Positions 1 through 9,656 of a DNA stretch of 64,000 nucleotides are shown one piece after another; positions within the stretch are counted from its first letter, which is position 1; every line of letters begins with the position of its first letter. This DNA is from Psychrobacter sp. PL19 (GTDB taxonomy: Bacteria > Pseudomonadota > Gammaproteobacteria > Pseudomonadales > Moraxellaceae), in NCBI RefSeq assembly GCF_017875835.1, contig NZ_JAGING010000001.1, forward strand, positions 1,674,001 through 1,738,000, written 5' to 3'. A model generated the notes under the pieces. That model was given only the letters and a program-made list of their open reading frames with translations, searched no databases and was not told where the DNA came from. The position numbers and the translations under genes were made by a program.

Positions 1-391
1 AGTAAGTCATAACCAAGCGTTCAGGGTCTATGGCGAATAAATGAGCGTCATTCATAAATACCTATTATCCGAACAGCCAGGCGGTGAATTTAACAGATTA
101 AACAATCTGCGGTTAGGGTAAACCAAAACATGTCACGATGGGGAACTATCATAATCTACCTTGGCTTAAGATTTGAGTTTAAAATTTTGGCTCAAAACAT
201 TAAGAACTTTCAACACTATCAAATGCTCAAAATAGAAGCTTATAGCGTAACTAAAACAATAAGCCCAGCTAATTGACTTATCGCTGGGTTTATATATTGA
301 ACAAACATATTAAGGCATGAAAGACAGATGACTACTGATCATTAAATATTTAGTAAAACCACCTGTCTAACGTTGTGACTAATAAAAAACG
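1..391. other. No gene recognised; one stem-loop
   Basis: No convincing coding region is seen. The first codons could be the tail of a plus-strand gene that ends at a TAA near base 38, but there is too little to identify. A stem-loop (arms 261-269 and 283-291, one G-T pair) lies downstream of the minus-strand lipoprotein gene and is followed on that strand by a T-rich run. It could be its terminator. Confidence 0.4.
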
Positions 392-1414
392 CTATTCTAC
401 CACTTCTTTTGCTTTATCGATAACCGCTTGTGGCAAACTGATGCCTTCAGCTTCGGCATTTTTTGGGCTGACATATAAATCAAGAACCTGGGGGGTGTAA
501 ACCGCGATCTCGCCTGCTTTTTCACCTTTTAAAATGCGCACTACAATCTTACCGGTTTCGCGACCAAGATCATAATAATTGACCCCTAATGCCGCAACAG
601 CACCACGCGCAACAGAGCTAGTATCAGAAGCGATCAGAGGAATCTTGCTTTCTCTAGCCACTTGGTACAGCGACTCATAAGCTGAGACCACGTTATTATC
701 GGTTGAGGTATAGATCATGTCGACCTTACCGGCAAGGCTACGGGCTGCCATAGCAATATCAGTACTACGTTGCGCTGGGGCCTCATGCACCTTGATACCG
801 AGTGGTGCCAGTTTTTCTTTTAACGTTTTTAGAATAATGGTTGAGTTGACTTCACCTGGGCTATAAACATAACCGACGTCTTTTAGACCTGGAATAATTT
901 GGCGCATTAATTCGATTTGCGGTTCATAAGGAAGCGCATCTGAGGCACCGGTAACGTTAGTACCAGAGCCATCAAGTTTCGGAACCAGCTTGGCTTCGAC
1001 TGGGTCGGTAACCGCTGAGAATACTAAAGGAATACTACTGGTCGACGCAGCAACTGATTGCGCAGATGGGGTGGCAATAGCAACGATGACGTCTGGATTG
1101 TCCGCGACGAATTGCTTAGCAATCTGACCCGCTGTTGCGGTGTTACCTTGTGCACTTTGGTAATTAATGGTTAGGTTTTCACCTTCTTTAAAGCCGGCCT
1201 CAGCCAGCTCATCGATAACGCCTTTACGCACTTCGTCGAGTGCAGGGTGATCAACAATAGCGGTGATGGCAACAGTTTTCATAGCCGTTGCCGCATCACC
1301 AGCCGCCGCGTCATTAGCAGTCGTATCTTGCCCTGACTGATTGCAACCGGTCAGGATAGTGGTACAAACTCCACCCCATAATAGAGCTTTGGCAAAACGA
1401 TTTCGATACAACAT
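392..1414 (-). CDS. ABC transporter substrate-binding lipoprotein (PF04392-type)
   Basis: 340 aa. The N-terminus is a lipoprotein signal with the lipobox LTGC (Cys at residue 24), so the mature protein should be anchored to a membrane facing the periplasm. The body has the features of the ABC_sub_bind family: a repeated alpha/beta fold with stretches such as GNTATAGQIAKQF, TPSAQSV and VYSPGE. Family members bind small ligands, tryptophan in the TrpX case, but ligand cannot be read from the sequence. It is paralogous to the next gene upstream in the same orientation (1574-2623). No permease or ATPase gene lies beside either one, so the partner transporter is elsewhere or outside the window. 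The start is supported by the position of the signal peptide. Confidence 0.85.
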   Translation of the reverse strand: MLYRNRFAKALLWGGVCTTILTGCNQSGQDTTANDAAAGDAATAMKTVAITAIVDHPALDEVRKGVIDELAEAGFKEGENLTINYQSAQGNTATAGQIAKQFVADNPDVIVAIATPSAQSVAASTSSIPLVFSAVTDPVEAKLVPKLDGSGTNVTGASDALPYEPQIELMRQIIPGLKDVGYVYSPGEVNSTIILKTLKEKLAPLGIKVHEAPAQRSTDIAMAARSLAGKVDMIYTSTDNNVVSAYESLYQVARESKIPLIASDTSSVARGAVAALGVNYYDLGRETGKIVVRILKGEKAGEIAVYTPQVLDLYVSPKNAEAEGISLPQAVIDKAKEVVE

Positions 1415-1525
1415 AGGTGTTACTCCTAAAAATAGTAATGTGTCCGTACAATAAATACAGGGTAGTGTTCACAGCAGTTATAAATAATTAATATTTATTT
1501 GCTGGCAGTTATGTGCTTCCTTGCT

Positions 1526-1588
1526 ATTTGAGCTTTATTTCTGAGTTTTATTTTTGAGCTTTATTTTTGAGCTTTATTTTTGAGTTTT
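1526..1588. repeat. 13-bp tandem repeat across a stop codon
   Basis: Four full copies and one partial copy of a 13-bp unit of the type ATTTTTGAGCTTT, with one or two substitutions in some copies. On the minus strand the unit contains the last codons and the TAA stop of the 1574-2623 gene, so the array begins in the coding sequence and runs on into the 3' untranslated region. Confidence 0.85.
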
Positions 1589-2623
1589 GGTATCAACATT
1601 GATGGCATTTTTAAGCATATCTGCTGGCAAGTTAACCCCTTGCGCTTTAGCGTGTTTAGGGCTGACGTATAAAGTTAGCTCATTCATGACTTCAGGCTTG
1701 ATGGTGTTAACTGCTTCGCCATTGAAGATTCGGTAAACCATTTTGCCGGTGATACGACCAAAGTCGTAATCATTAACACCCAGGGCGGCAGTTGCACCGC
1801 GCTGAACACTGAATTCATCTGAGGCAATAATCGGCATTTTAATTTCATTAGCCGCTTGGGTCATCGCTTCAAAAGCGGATGCCACGTTATTATCAAATGA
1901 GGTATAAATGATGTCGGCACGTCCTTGTAAGCTGCGCGTTGCCATCCCAATATCTGTGGGGCGATTGGCGGGGATATCTAGTAATGACAGGCCTCGCGCC
2001 GGTAAAGCGTCTTTCAGGTCATCTCGTAAAGATACCGAATTGGCTTCGCCAGGGCTATAGACATAGCCAATGGTCTTAATACTTGGCTTAATTTTTTGTA
2101 ATAAGTCCAGTTGGGGCTCTAGAGGTAATTGGCTAGAAAGTCCGGTTAAATTGTCTTGAAACGGTTTACCATCTGCGGTAATCAACTTGGCACCCAGTGG
2201 ATCTGAAACAGCGGTATAGACAATGGGTATTGTAGTGGTTGCTGAAACGATAGACTGTGCTGAAGGGGTGGAGATAGCGACAATAACATCAGGGTTGTCG
2301 CCAGCAAATTGCTTAGCAATCTGACCGGCTGTTGCCGTGTTACCTTGGGCACTTTGAAAGTTAACGGTTAAGTTTTTACCTTCGACATAACCATTATCTG
2401 CCAGCTCATCGATGATGCCACGGCGCATGTCATCTAGCGATGGGTGCTCGACAATCTGGGTTATGGCCAAGGTCTTGGCTGGTTTGTCCGCGTTGACGCT
2501 ACTATTATCAGCCGCCGCCTTATTGTCAGTAGAAGAATTTGAGCAGCCTATTAGGCCAAGCGCACTGATGGCACTAATAGCAGCTCCGCACAGGCTTAGG
2601 CGTAGAGTGGAGGTAATAGTCAT
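1574..2623 (-). CDS. ABC transporter substrate-binding lipoprotein, paralogue
   Basis: 349 aa. It is the same family as the 392-1414 product, sharing GNTATAGQIAKQF, TPSAQS, GYVYSPGEANS and the closing SPKHAKAQGVNLP segment. The lipobox is LIGC (Cys 27). The two genes lie head to tail with 159 bp between them and almost certainly arose by local duplication. No membrane or ATPase component lies next to them. The stop codon lies inside a 13-bp tandem repeat, so the last residues (TKTQK) are partly repeat-encoded. Function beyond periplasmic solute binding is not determinable here. Confidence 0.85.
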   Translation of the reverse strand: MTITSTLRLSLCGAAISAISALGLIGCSNSSTDNKAAADNSSVNADKPAKTLAITQIVEHPSLDDMRRGIIDELADNGYVEGKNLTVNFQSAQGNTATAGQIAKQFAGDNPDVIVAISTPSAQSIVSATTTIPIVYTAVSDPLGAKLITADGKPFQDNLTGLSSQLPLEPQLDLLQKIKPSIKTIGYVYSPGEANSVSLRDDLKDALPARGLSLLDIPANRPTDIGMATRSLQGRADIIYTSFDNNVASAFEAMTQAANEIKMPIIASDEFSVQRGATAALGVNDYDFGRITGKMVYRIFNGEAVNTIKPEVMNELTLYVSPKHAKAQGVNLPADMLKNAINVDTKTQK

Positions 2624-3011
2624 TATTAGTTTGGCTCATAGGTTAAAAAATGCAGGTTAGCCTAATCGATGTTACAAGAACGGGCTAACATTAGGGTGAT
2701 CGATTCCTTGATCATGATGGTTGTATTATGACAGTAATGTAACTAATGGCAATAAGAAATTAAAGCGGGTTTGTCAGTAGCAATACTCAGGCATAAATGG
2801 TGTATTGGTTATCTAAAGCATGCAGTTATAAACGGCTTAAAACCTAGCGTTTATAATATTTTATTAAAGTATTTTAACTGTATTATTTACGGGTTTTAAA
2901 GGTTATCGATTTGTCTTGATGGACACTTATTTTACGATAAAAAAAGATGCCACTAAGGACACCTTCTTCACTGCTCGCTAGGTCATTGATTGCTAGGTCA
3001 TTGCTTACTTA
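2624..3011. other. Intergenic, metG 3' side; no gene seen
   Basis: AT-rich spacer between two minus-strand genes. It should hold the promoter of the lipoprotein gene. A 15-bp direct repeat (2977-2991 and 2992-3006) sits immediately downstream of the metG stop, and a likely metG terminator lies at 2936-2966. No other open frame with recognisable content is seen. Confidence 0.6.
2936..2966 (-). terminator. Probable intrinsic terminator of metG
   Basis: On the minus strand a roughly 7-bp stem with two G-T pairs and a short loop is followed by seven Ts. It lies about 50 nt beyond the metG stop. Confidence 0.5.
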
Positions 3012-5102
3012 CTAAGCAAGCAGATCACCAACCACGGCTTGATCCGGTAAAGTAATGACCACCAGTGCTGTCTTAGGGTCACCAGCTGATAATACCATGC
3101 CTTCTGATATGCCAAACTTCATCTTACGCGGCGCGAGGTTGGTGACGCAAATTACCTTTTTATCGACTAATTGTTCAGGCTCATAAAATTTACGAATACC
3201 GCTGAACACATTACGTGGTTGGGCCTCACCGACATCTAGGATAAATTGCAGGAGCTTATCAGCGCCTTCAACATAATTACAAGCTAAGACGTGGGCAACT
3301 TTCATCTCAACCTTAGCAAAATCGTCAATGCTAATATAATCAGTTGGCTCATTATCGTTGTTAGCAACAGTAGTATTGGTTGCTGCTGGCTTTGCTGTTG
3401 GGCTAGTGCTTGGGGCCTCAGCTGGGGCCAATGAGGCTTTTGAGGCTTCAACCATGGCCGCGACGTCTTTTTCTTCAATACGCTGCATTAATGGTTTGAA
3501 TTTTTTGATTTGATGGCCAAGCAACCACTGGTTACGGCTAGCAAAGCTTAAGTCGTCAATATTTAAGAACTCTTTGGCATTAGCAGTCAGCTCAGGCAAT
3601 ACTGGCGCGAGATATACCATGAGTTGACGGAAAATGTTAATCGCCACCGAGCAGACATCTTGTACTTCTTGCTCAGAGCCTTCAAGCTTGGCAAGCGCCC
3701 AAGGTTTTTTGTCATCGATATACTCGTTGGCCTTGTCAGCACACTGCATGATTAAGCGCATGGCCCGTGAGAACTCACGATTTTCATAGGCTGCAGCAAT
3801 CTCATCACCCGTTTTGGTAATGTCTTCTAACAGGCGCGGTTCGGCACAAATCTCTGTTAGCATGCCATCATATTTTTTGACCAAAAATCCTGCACTGCGA
3901 CTGGCAATATTGACCACCTTACCAACCAAATCAGAATTGACCTTTTGCATGAAGTCTTCTAAATCCAGGTTGATATCTTCAACTTTATCAGACAGCTTAC
4001 TGGCAAAGTAATAACGCAAATATTCAGGATGTAGATATTCAGCGTAGGTTTCAGCTTTAATAAAGGTACCGCGCGACTTACTCATTTTTTCGCCATTGAC
4101 CATCAAAAACCCATGCGCAAAGACTCCAGTTGGCGTGCGTAACTCACTGCCGGCAAGCATCGCTGGCCAAAATAGCGCATGGAAATAGACAATATCCTTA
4201 CCAATGAAATGATAAACCTCAGTTTTATGCTCATTTTCTTGCAACCAATAGCGATCAAAGTCGAGGGCTTTATCGGTACCTTTTCGCTGCTCACACAGGT
4301 TTTTGAAGCTGGCCATATAGCCCACTGGTGCGTCTAACCACACATAAAAGTATTTGTCCGGCTCATTACTTGGGGTGTCTGGAATCTGAAAGCCAAAGTA
4401 GGGCGCATCACGGGAAATATCCCAGCTGGCAAGACCGGCTTCAAACCATTCTTGTAGCTTGTTAACAATAGAAGACTGCAAGCGATTATCAGTGCGTGTC
4501 CAATCTTGTAAGAATTGGCTAAATTCTGGCAAATCAAAGAAATAATGTTTGGAGGTCTTGAGAACAGGCGTCGCACCCGATAGCGTCGATTGTGGGTCTT
4601 TGAGTTCTGTAGCGTTATAGGTAGTGCCACATACTTCGCAGTTATCACCATATTGGTCAGCAGCTGCGCATTCAGGGCAAGTGCCTTTGACGAAACGATC
4701 TGCTAAGAATAGCTTTTTTTCGGGATCAAATAGTTGCTCAACGTCTTTGGTGCTGATATGTCCAGCGCTATCAAGCCTACGATAAATCAGCTCGGAGAAA
4801 TGCTTATTTTCTTCTGAATGGGTGGTGTGATAATTATCAAATTCAATCAAAAATTTAGCAAAGTCCGCTTCATGTGAAGCCTTAACAGTGGCAATTTGCT
4901 CTTCTGGTGTAATGCCATTATCTTCAGCCTTGAGCATGATAGCGGTGCCATGTGCATCATCAGCGCAGACATAGGTGACCTGGTGGCCTTGGGCTTTCAT
5001 TGCGCGCGCCCAAATGTCAGTTTGAATGTATTCTACAAGATGGCCCAAATGAATGTAGCCATTGGCGTAGGGCAGGGCACTGGTTACTAAAATCTCACGC
5101 AC
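3012..5102 (-). CDS. metG: Methionyl-tRNA synthetase
   Basis: 696 aa, the usual length for the long bacterial dimeric form. It charges tRNA-Met with methionine in the cytoplasm. The class I signature of HIGH type is HLGH at residues 18-21, after PYANG. The second signature, KMSKS, lies near residue 340. A zinc knuckle with CPEC and CEVC pairs lies around residues 140-165. After an Ala/Pro/Thr-rich linker (about residues 555-590) comes the C-terminal EMAPII-like tRNA-binding domain, starting around [12 protein letters not shown]. It is transcribed alone and its upstream spacer to the next gene is over 400 bp. Identification is secure. Confidence 0.98.
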   Translation of the reverse strand: MREILVTSALPYANGYIHLGHLVEYIQTDIWARAMKAQGHQVTYVCADDAHGTAIMLKAEDNGITPEEQIATVKASHEADFAKFLIEFDNYHTTHSEENKHFSELIYRRLDSAGHISTKDVEQLFDPEKKLFLADRFVKGTCPECAAADQYGDNCEVCGTTYNATELKDPQSTLSGATPVLKTSKHYFFDLPEFSQFLQDWTRTDNRLQSSIVNKLQEWFEAGLASWDISRDAPYFGFQIPDTPSNEPDKYFYVWLDAPVGYMASFKNLCEQRKGTDKALDFDRYWLQENEHKTEVYHFIGKDIVYFHALFWPAMLAGSELRTPTGVFAHGFLMVNGEKMSKSRGTFIKAETYAEYLHPEYLRYYFASKLSDKVEDINLDLEDFMQKVNSDLVGKVVNIASRSAGFLVKKYDGMLTEICAEPRLLEDITKTGDEIAAAYENREFSRAMRLIMQCADKANEYIDDKKPWALAKLEGSEQEVQDVCSVAINIFRQLMVYLAPVLPELTANAKEFLNIDDLSFASRNQWLLGHQIKKFKPLMQRIEEKDVAAMVEASKASLAPAEAPSTSPTAKPAATNTTVANNDNEPTDYISIDDFAKVEMKVAHVLACNYVEGADKLLQFILDVGEAQPRNVFSGIRKFYEPEQLVDKKVICVTNLAPRKMKFGISEGMVLSAGDPKTALVVITLPDQAVVGDLLA

Positions 5103-5535
5103 AAAATCACCTATATCACAATAAAAACGGGTTAATTATTAAACGTCACAAGCCTCTAACTACTAGCAAATCATGGTTAACAATAGCGGTATCCGCTAGT
5201 CATAAGCCAATCATAAACAGGGAGTTAAAGACACGACGTTATAAAAATAAAAATTGCGCCTATGATACCGTAATTTGGCTGAATTTGTGCCATTGCTTAG
5301 TAATTATCTCTATAACAGTCACATGACATACTCATTAGTAAGGTACTTATTTTCTCTTCTACTTTCAAAATCTTTGATCATTGTTTTTAATCCTTAATAA
5401 TCACAAAACCCAACCAGCTATTAACCAATTGGGTTTTGAAATTAAATACCTGTGCTCAGTTACTACTAAAATTTAAATACTGGTCACAGCCAACGACCTT
5501 TAGCAATGGCCATTGAATTATGGCTATAACCCTGA
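5103..5535. other. Intergenic, metG promoter region and permease terminator
   Basis: Spacer between two minus-strand genes. The end near metG should carry its promoter. A terminator-like stem (5404-5412 with 5428-5436) belongs to the permease gene. Nothing coding is recognised. Confidence 0.55.
5404..5436 (-). terminator. Intrinsic terminator-like hairpin after the GntP permease
   Basis: A perfect 9-bp stem (AAAACCCAA with TTGGGTTTT) and a 15-nt loop. The A and T ends of the arms provide the U-run in either direction. It lies 100 bp past the stop of the 5536-6999 gene. Confidence 0.55.
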
Positions 5536-6999
5536 CTAAAACGAACCAAATAGCGTGCCCAAAGTAATAACCGCTGCTACAGCAATTAGTGGAATAACCA
5601 TTGTTACCATAGCAAGGTTTAGATAAGACTGCTTATGGGTTAGGCCACAAATCGCCAGAAGTGTGATGACCGCGCCACTATGCGGTAGAGTGTCAAGACC
5701 ACCGGCTGCCATAACAGCTACCCGATGCATCAGTTCAGGATCGATCCCAGCGTTAACTGCCATTCTCAAATAGTCTTCACCCAAAGTCGATAGCGCAATA
5801 CTCAAACCGCCAGAAGATGAACCGGTGATCCCAGCAAGGGTGGTCATGGCGACCGCTTCTGAAATCAACGGATTATCAGGGCTTAGGTTCAAGATGCTAT
5901 CACGAATGATAATAAAGCCCGCAAGTGAGGCGATAACAGCCCCGTAACCCACTTCAGATGCGGTATTAAAAATCGGCAACATGGAATCATAAGTACCGCG
6001 GTTAATGGTTTTTTGTAAATTAACCCAATGACCGATACGCAATAAGATCAGCACCACACAAGCCACGACCAGCGAAATAATAATTGACCATAAACCGAGT
6101 GAGCCGGCGATATTCAAGTCAGGAAACTGGGTTTGTAGGTCACTAAAATCCATTGATGGAAAAATGGCATAAGTTAGTAAGGCGTTTAAACTAATGACCA
6201 ATATCAACGGAATCATCGCGATAGTAAATGATGTCTGATGGGTATCGCGTGCCTCAGCGTCAGTGGCTAAGTTGCTTTTGGCCACATTGCTCTGAGAATC
6301 GTTACTTTGTGAGCCTAAGCCTTGTCCTTCATCCTCATCGTCATGTTGGCCATAGCCTTCGCCAGCAGCATTGGCTTTACGAGCCCGTGATTGTAGCCAT
6401 AACCAACCACAGAAGAACATGATGGTACCGCCGATAATACCCAAGATGGGGGCGGCAAAGACGTTGGTATTATAATACGGAATAGGAATGGCGTTTTGAA
6501 TTGCAGGCGTGCCCGGTAGTGCAGTCATAGTAAAGGTAAATGACCCTAGCGCGATCGCTGCGGGTATCAAGCGCTTAGGAATATCAGCCGCCTTAAACAA
6601 ATCTTTAGCGATTGGGTAGATGGCGAAGGCCACCACAAATAATGATACCCCGCCATAGGTCAAAATGGCGCAGACCAAGATCACTGCAAGAATAGCCTTG
6701 CTGGCTCCTAGCTTTTTGACCACGGTATTGGCAATTGCGGTTGCCGCCCCAGAGTCCGCCATTAGGCGACCAAATAGAGCGCCTAATAAGAAAATAGGGA
6801 AAAATTTGAGCAAAAATCCGCTTAATGCGGACATAAAGACATCAGTATAAGCAGGGATACTGCTTAAAAAATCACCTGACAGTAGCACTGCTAATATTGC
6901 CATAATCGGTGCCAAAATCAGCACCGAATAACCACGATAAGCAAAGAACATCAAAAGTAATAAAGTAATAACAATCGCAAGCGTGCTGAACATAGGCAC
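5536..6999 (-). CDS. GntP-family permease, probably for 3-hydroxybutyrate or a related acid
   Basis: 487 aa and very hydrophobic, with about 12 predicted membrane helices and a charged central loop around residues 205-245 rich in D, E, Q and S. The N-terminal block (ILAPIMAILAVLLSG, FFPIFLLGALFGRLM) and the C-terminal block (AVAMTTLAGITGSSSGGL, GGLDTLPHSGAVITLL) are typical of the GntP/H+ symporter family, which takes up gluconate and other organic acids. It is divergent from scoA-scoB, and 3-hydroxybutyrate dehydrogenase follows. The inferred substrate is therefore 3-hydroxybutyrate or acetoacetate. Substrate is inference from context only; the family call is firm. Confidence 0.85.
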   Translation of the reverse strand: MPMFSTLAIVITLLLLMFFAYRGYSVLILAPIMAILAVLLSGDFLSSIPAYTDVFMSALSGFLLKFFPIFLLGALFGRLMADSGAATAIANTVVKKLGASKAILAVILVCAILTYGGVSLFVVAFAIYPIAKDLFKAADIPKRLIPAAIALGSFTFTMTALPGTPAIQNAIPIPYYNTNVFAAPILGIIGGTIMFFCGWLWLQSRARKANAAGEGYGQHDDEDEGQGLGSQSNDSQSNVAKSNLATDAEARDTHQTSFTIAMIPLILVISLNALLTYAIFPSMDFSDLQTQFPDLNIAGSLGLWSIIISLVVACVVLILLRIGHWVNLQKTINRGTYDSMLPIFNTASEVGYGAVIASLAGFIIIRDSILNLSPDNPLISEAVAMTTLAGITGSSSGGLSIALSTLGEDYLRMAVNAGIDPELMHRVAVMAAGGLDTLPHSGAVITLLAICGLTHKQSYLNLAMVTMVIPLIAVAAVITLGTLFGSF

Positions 7000-7509
7000 C
7001 TCTCCTTGGCATCAATAAATCAAACAAGCGGCAATTATGTATTGCTTGCTGTGATAGGTCAATAAGCTATTTCTCAGGATAAGTTATTCGCACAGTGCTG
7101 TTGAATGGACTATATTGAGTGTGCACTAATATTCATATTAAAAACTCTAGGCGCCGCTGCCATCGTTCCATTAATTTTATTTTCTAGTCGCGTTGAGAAT
7201 TATATGTTAACTTAGCATAACTATAGCGAACATTATATATCGATACATATCGTATTATTATTAGTATAGCAGCACAAAAACACTGCCATTCAAACGTTAA
7301 TCTATGTTAACAACCCTAGAGTACGCATGAGTAAGCGACGTCAACGACCCGCCAAATGTAGATAATAATAAACACAGGCATTCAGACTAAGAAAAGTATT
7401 CAAAAATGCGTCAGCAATGACAAAAATATAATCGACAGCCTATAAGTTCCAATCATTTAAATCCACAAACTGATTATAAAAACAGATGTGATAATCGTAG
7501 GAGATTAGT
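7000..7509. other. Divergent promoter region between the permease and scoA
   Basis: 510 bp of AT-rich DNA between divergent genes, so both promoters should lie here. No gene, RNA or strong terminator is seen. Confidence 0.5.
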
Positions 7510-8223
7510 ATGAGTCAATCAAAAGTATATAGCAGTGCTAACAGTGCGCTAGAAGGTATTATCAATGATGGACAGACCCTAGCCATTGGCGGTTTTGGTC
7601 TGTGTGGTATTCCTGAAGCGTTAATCGAAGCCCTGCGTGACAGTGGGGTCAAAGATTTGACCTGTATCAGTAATAACGCGGGTGTGGACGAGTTTGGATT
7701 GGGTCTGCTATTGCAAACTCGGCAAATAAAAAAAATGATCTCCTCCTATGTAGGCGAAAACAAAGAATTTGAGCGTCAATATTTGGCAGGCGAGTTAGAA
7801 GTTGAACTGACTCCTCAAGGCACACTTGCTGAAAAGTTACGTGCTGGCGGCGCTGGCATACCGGCGTTTTATACTGCGACGGGTGTGGGTACGCTAGTTG
7901 CCGAAGGCAAAGAAACCCGTGATTTTGACGGCCGTACTTATGTGCTGGAACATTCGTTAGTGGCTGATGTGTCCTTAATCAAAGCACAAAAAGCCGATAA
8001 AGCCGGCAACTTAATATTTAATAAGACTGCCCGTAACTTCAATCCAGACTGCGCGATGGCTGGCAAGATTACCATTGCTGAAGTAGAAGAAATCGTCGAG
8101 ATTGGGACGCTTGATCCTGACGAGATTCATTTACCAGGTATTTTTGTGCAGCGTATTGTACTTAATAGCAATCCTGAGAAACGCATTGAAAAAACCACGA
8201 CTAAAGCGGTTGAAGGCGTTTAG
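7510..8223 (+). CDS. scoA: 3-oxoacid CoA-transferase subunit A
   Basis: 237 aa. It is the alpha subunit of succinyl-CoA:3-oxoacid CoA-transferase, which moves CoA from succinyl-CoA to acetoacetate so that it can be cleaved to acetyl-CoA. Family features are [16 protein letters not shown] at residues 28-43, the [12 protein letters not shown] block, and the [16 protein letters not shown] segment. The start has a good ribosome-binding site (TAGGAG 5-6 nt upstream). scoB follows after 79 bp on the same strand, and the two subunits work as a complex in the cytoplasm. Confidence 0.95.
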   Translation: MSQSKVYSSANSALEGIINDGQTLAIGGFGLCGIPEALIEALRDSGVKDLTCISNNAGVDEFGLGLLLQTRQIKKMISSYVGENKEFERQYLAGELEVELTPQGTLAEKLRAGGAGIPAFYTATGVGTLVAEGKETRDFDGRTYVLEHSLVADVSLIKAQKADKAGNLIFNKTARNFNPDCAMAGKITIAEVEEIVEIGTLDPDEIHLPGIFVQRIVLNSNPEKRIEKTTTKAVEGV

Positions 8224-8302
8224 CTTCTTCAAAAATTAGCTTTTTTCAAAAATAGTTAGCAAATCGATAACAATAGAATACCGTAAAAATAAGGAATGTA
8301 TC

Positions 8303-8932
8303 ATGGCATGGACAAGAGAACAGATGGCGCAGCGTGCAGCGCAAGAGCTAAAAGATGGCTATTATGTGAACTTGGGTATTGGTCTGCCAACCTTGGTGGC
8401 CAACTATATCCCTGAAGGGATGGATGTTTGGCTACAGTCAGAAAATGGTTTACTGGGTATTGGTGAGTTTCCAACCGCAGACAAGGTTGACGCTGATTTG
8501 ATTAATGCTGGTAAGCAGACCGTAACGACTGCGCCAGGTGCCAGTTATTTTAGTAGCTCAGAATCGTTTGCGATGATTCGCGGTGGCCATGTCAATCTGG
8601 CGATCCTAGGGGCAATGGAAGTCTCAGAGCACGGTGATCTAGCCAACTGGATGATTCCTAAAAAGATGGTCAAGGGTATGGGCGGCGCCATGGACTTAGT
8701 CGCAGGCGTGCAACGAGTGATCATCATAATGGAGCAGGTCAATAAACATGGCGATCCAAAAATCCTTGCCAACTGTGAGCTGCCATTAACTGGTAAAGGT
8801 GTAGTGGATCGTATTATCACCGAACTTGCGGTATTAGATGTCACTGACCAGGGTTTAAAATTAGTTGAGCTAGCAGAGGGCGTTAGCTTCGCAGAGCTCC
8901 AACAAAAAACCCCAGTAACTATTATTAAGTAA
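8303..8932 (+). CDS. scoB: 3-oxoacid CoA-transferase subunit B
   Basis: 209 aa. It is the beta subunit, carrying the catalytic glutamate in the [10 protein letters not shown] motif (Glu 47), which forms the CoA thioester intermediate in this family. Other family blocks are [25 protein letters not shown] and [10 protein letters not shown]. An AAGGA ribosome-binding site precedes the ATG. The last four codons and the stop are the first copy of a 14-bp tandem repeat that continues into the 3' region. The C-terminus (VTIIK) may therefore have been altered by repeat expansion, although length remains normal. Confidence 0.95.
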   Translation: MAWTREQMAQRAAQELKDGYYVNLGIGLPTLVANYIPEGMDVWLQSENGLLGIGEFPTADKVDADLINAGKQTVTTAPGASYFSSSESFAMIRGGHVNLAILGAMEVSEHGDLANWMIPKKMVKGMGGAMDLVAGVQRVIIIMEQVNKHGDPKILANCELPLTGKGVVDRIITELAVLDVTDQGLKLVELAEGVSFAELQQKTPVTIIK

Positions 8933-8984
8933 CTATTATTAAGTAACTATTATTAAGTAACTATTATTAAGTAACTATTATTAA
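8915..8984. repeat. 14-bp tandem repeat, five copies, starting inside scoB
   Basis: Five perfect copies of GTAACTATTATTAA (starts at 8915, 8929, 8943, 8957 and 8971), then a partial sixth. The first copy contains the end of scoB with its TAA. Because 14 is not a multiple of three, every later copy shifts frame. Confidence 0.95.
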
Positions 8985-9023
8985 GTAATCATTACTTATT
9001 GACACTTACCAAGTAGCTACATA

Positions 9024-9062
9024 ATAATATGTATTTAATAGTTTTTATTAAATACATATTAT
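9024..9062. terminator. AT-rich perfect 16-bp hairpin downstream of scoB
   Basis: The arms 9024-9039 and 9047-9062 are perfect reverse complements around a 7-nt loop that contains five Ts. It is almost free of G and C, so it is a weak classic terminator. It may instead end or protect the scoAB transcript. Confidence 0.45.
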
Positions 9063-9222
9063 GTTACATTTAATAACAGTTAACCAAGTTACTAAACAGG
9101 GCAACAACCCTTAGCTGCTAGTAGGCTATTGTCACTAACCCAGTGGTAGTTGTCATCAGATACCTTATATCTAGTAACTCGCATCTAATACCTCATGTCT
9201 AATAGCCATTTTAAGTACAATC

Positions 9223-9252
9223 TTGACATAATAGCTGTGCTTTTTTTATAAC
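9223..9252 (+). promoter_or_regulatory. Candidate sigma70 promoter
   Basis: TTGACA at 9223-9228 and TATAAC at 9247-9252 with an 18-bp spacer. It would give a leader of about 390 nt for the dehydrogenase gene. Recognised by eye only. Confidence 0.3.
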
Positions 9253-9558
9253 TGTAATTTCTACAACTGTAATTGTTTGCCTCGCTTTACCAATCGTCCC
9301 ATCCCTGCATAATCAGTACACCTAACGCTTAAGTATCAGAAGATACAAAGCTTAAGTCTCAGAACACACAAAGATTCAATTAGTAAGTCCTATCCAGTAA
9401 CAATCAAAAAAATAGCAGTACATAACCAATATTTAATAATAGATTACCCTTAGTAAATAACTGTTTTTCCCCTTCCCAATAACAGCAGCTTAATCACTGT
9501 TGTTTATATAAAATCGCGTAATAAGAATCATTTCATAACGCGCGACAACCCTTGATGG

Positions 9559-9626
9559 TAGCGTTAGAACGCTATAATAATGGCACAAGGAATTTGCGTG
9601 CCATAACGACAGCGTTTTGTCGTTAT
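9559..9626 (+). promoter_or_regulatory. Promoter box with three successive dyads upstream of the dehydrogenase
   Basis: A 16-bp dyad (9559-9574, TAGCGTTAGAACGCTA) overlaps a TATAAT box at 9573-9578. It is followed by an inverted repeat ATGGCAC/GTGCCAT (9580-9586 and 9598-9604), then a 9-bp stem ATAACGACA/TGTCGTTAT (9603-9611 and 9618-9626). The first could be an operator over the -10 box; the others would lie in the 5' leader. The core of the first recurs upstream of the acyl-CoA dehydrogenase gene. Confidence 0.45.
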
Positions 9627-9656
9627 TATCATAACAACCCATAATAAGGATAAAAT

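Larger units (their letters stand above)
8933..9656. other. Long intergenic region before 3-hydroxybutyrate dehydrogenase
   Basis: 724 bp without a recognisable gene. It contains the 14-bp tandem repeat, a perfect AT-rich hairpin (9024-9062), a candidate promoter (9223-9252), and near its 3' end a dyad, a TATAAT box and two further inverted repeats (9559-9626). Confidence 0.6.

Noticed and set aside
4334-4651. Minus-strand 105-codon frame inside metG
   Set aside because: It lies in another frame of a gene that is intact and strongly conserved.
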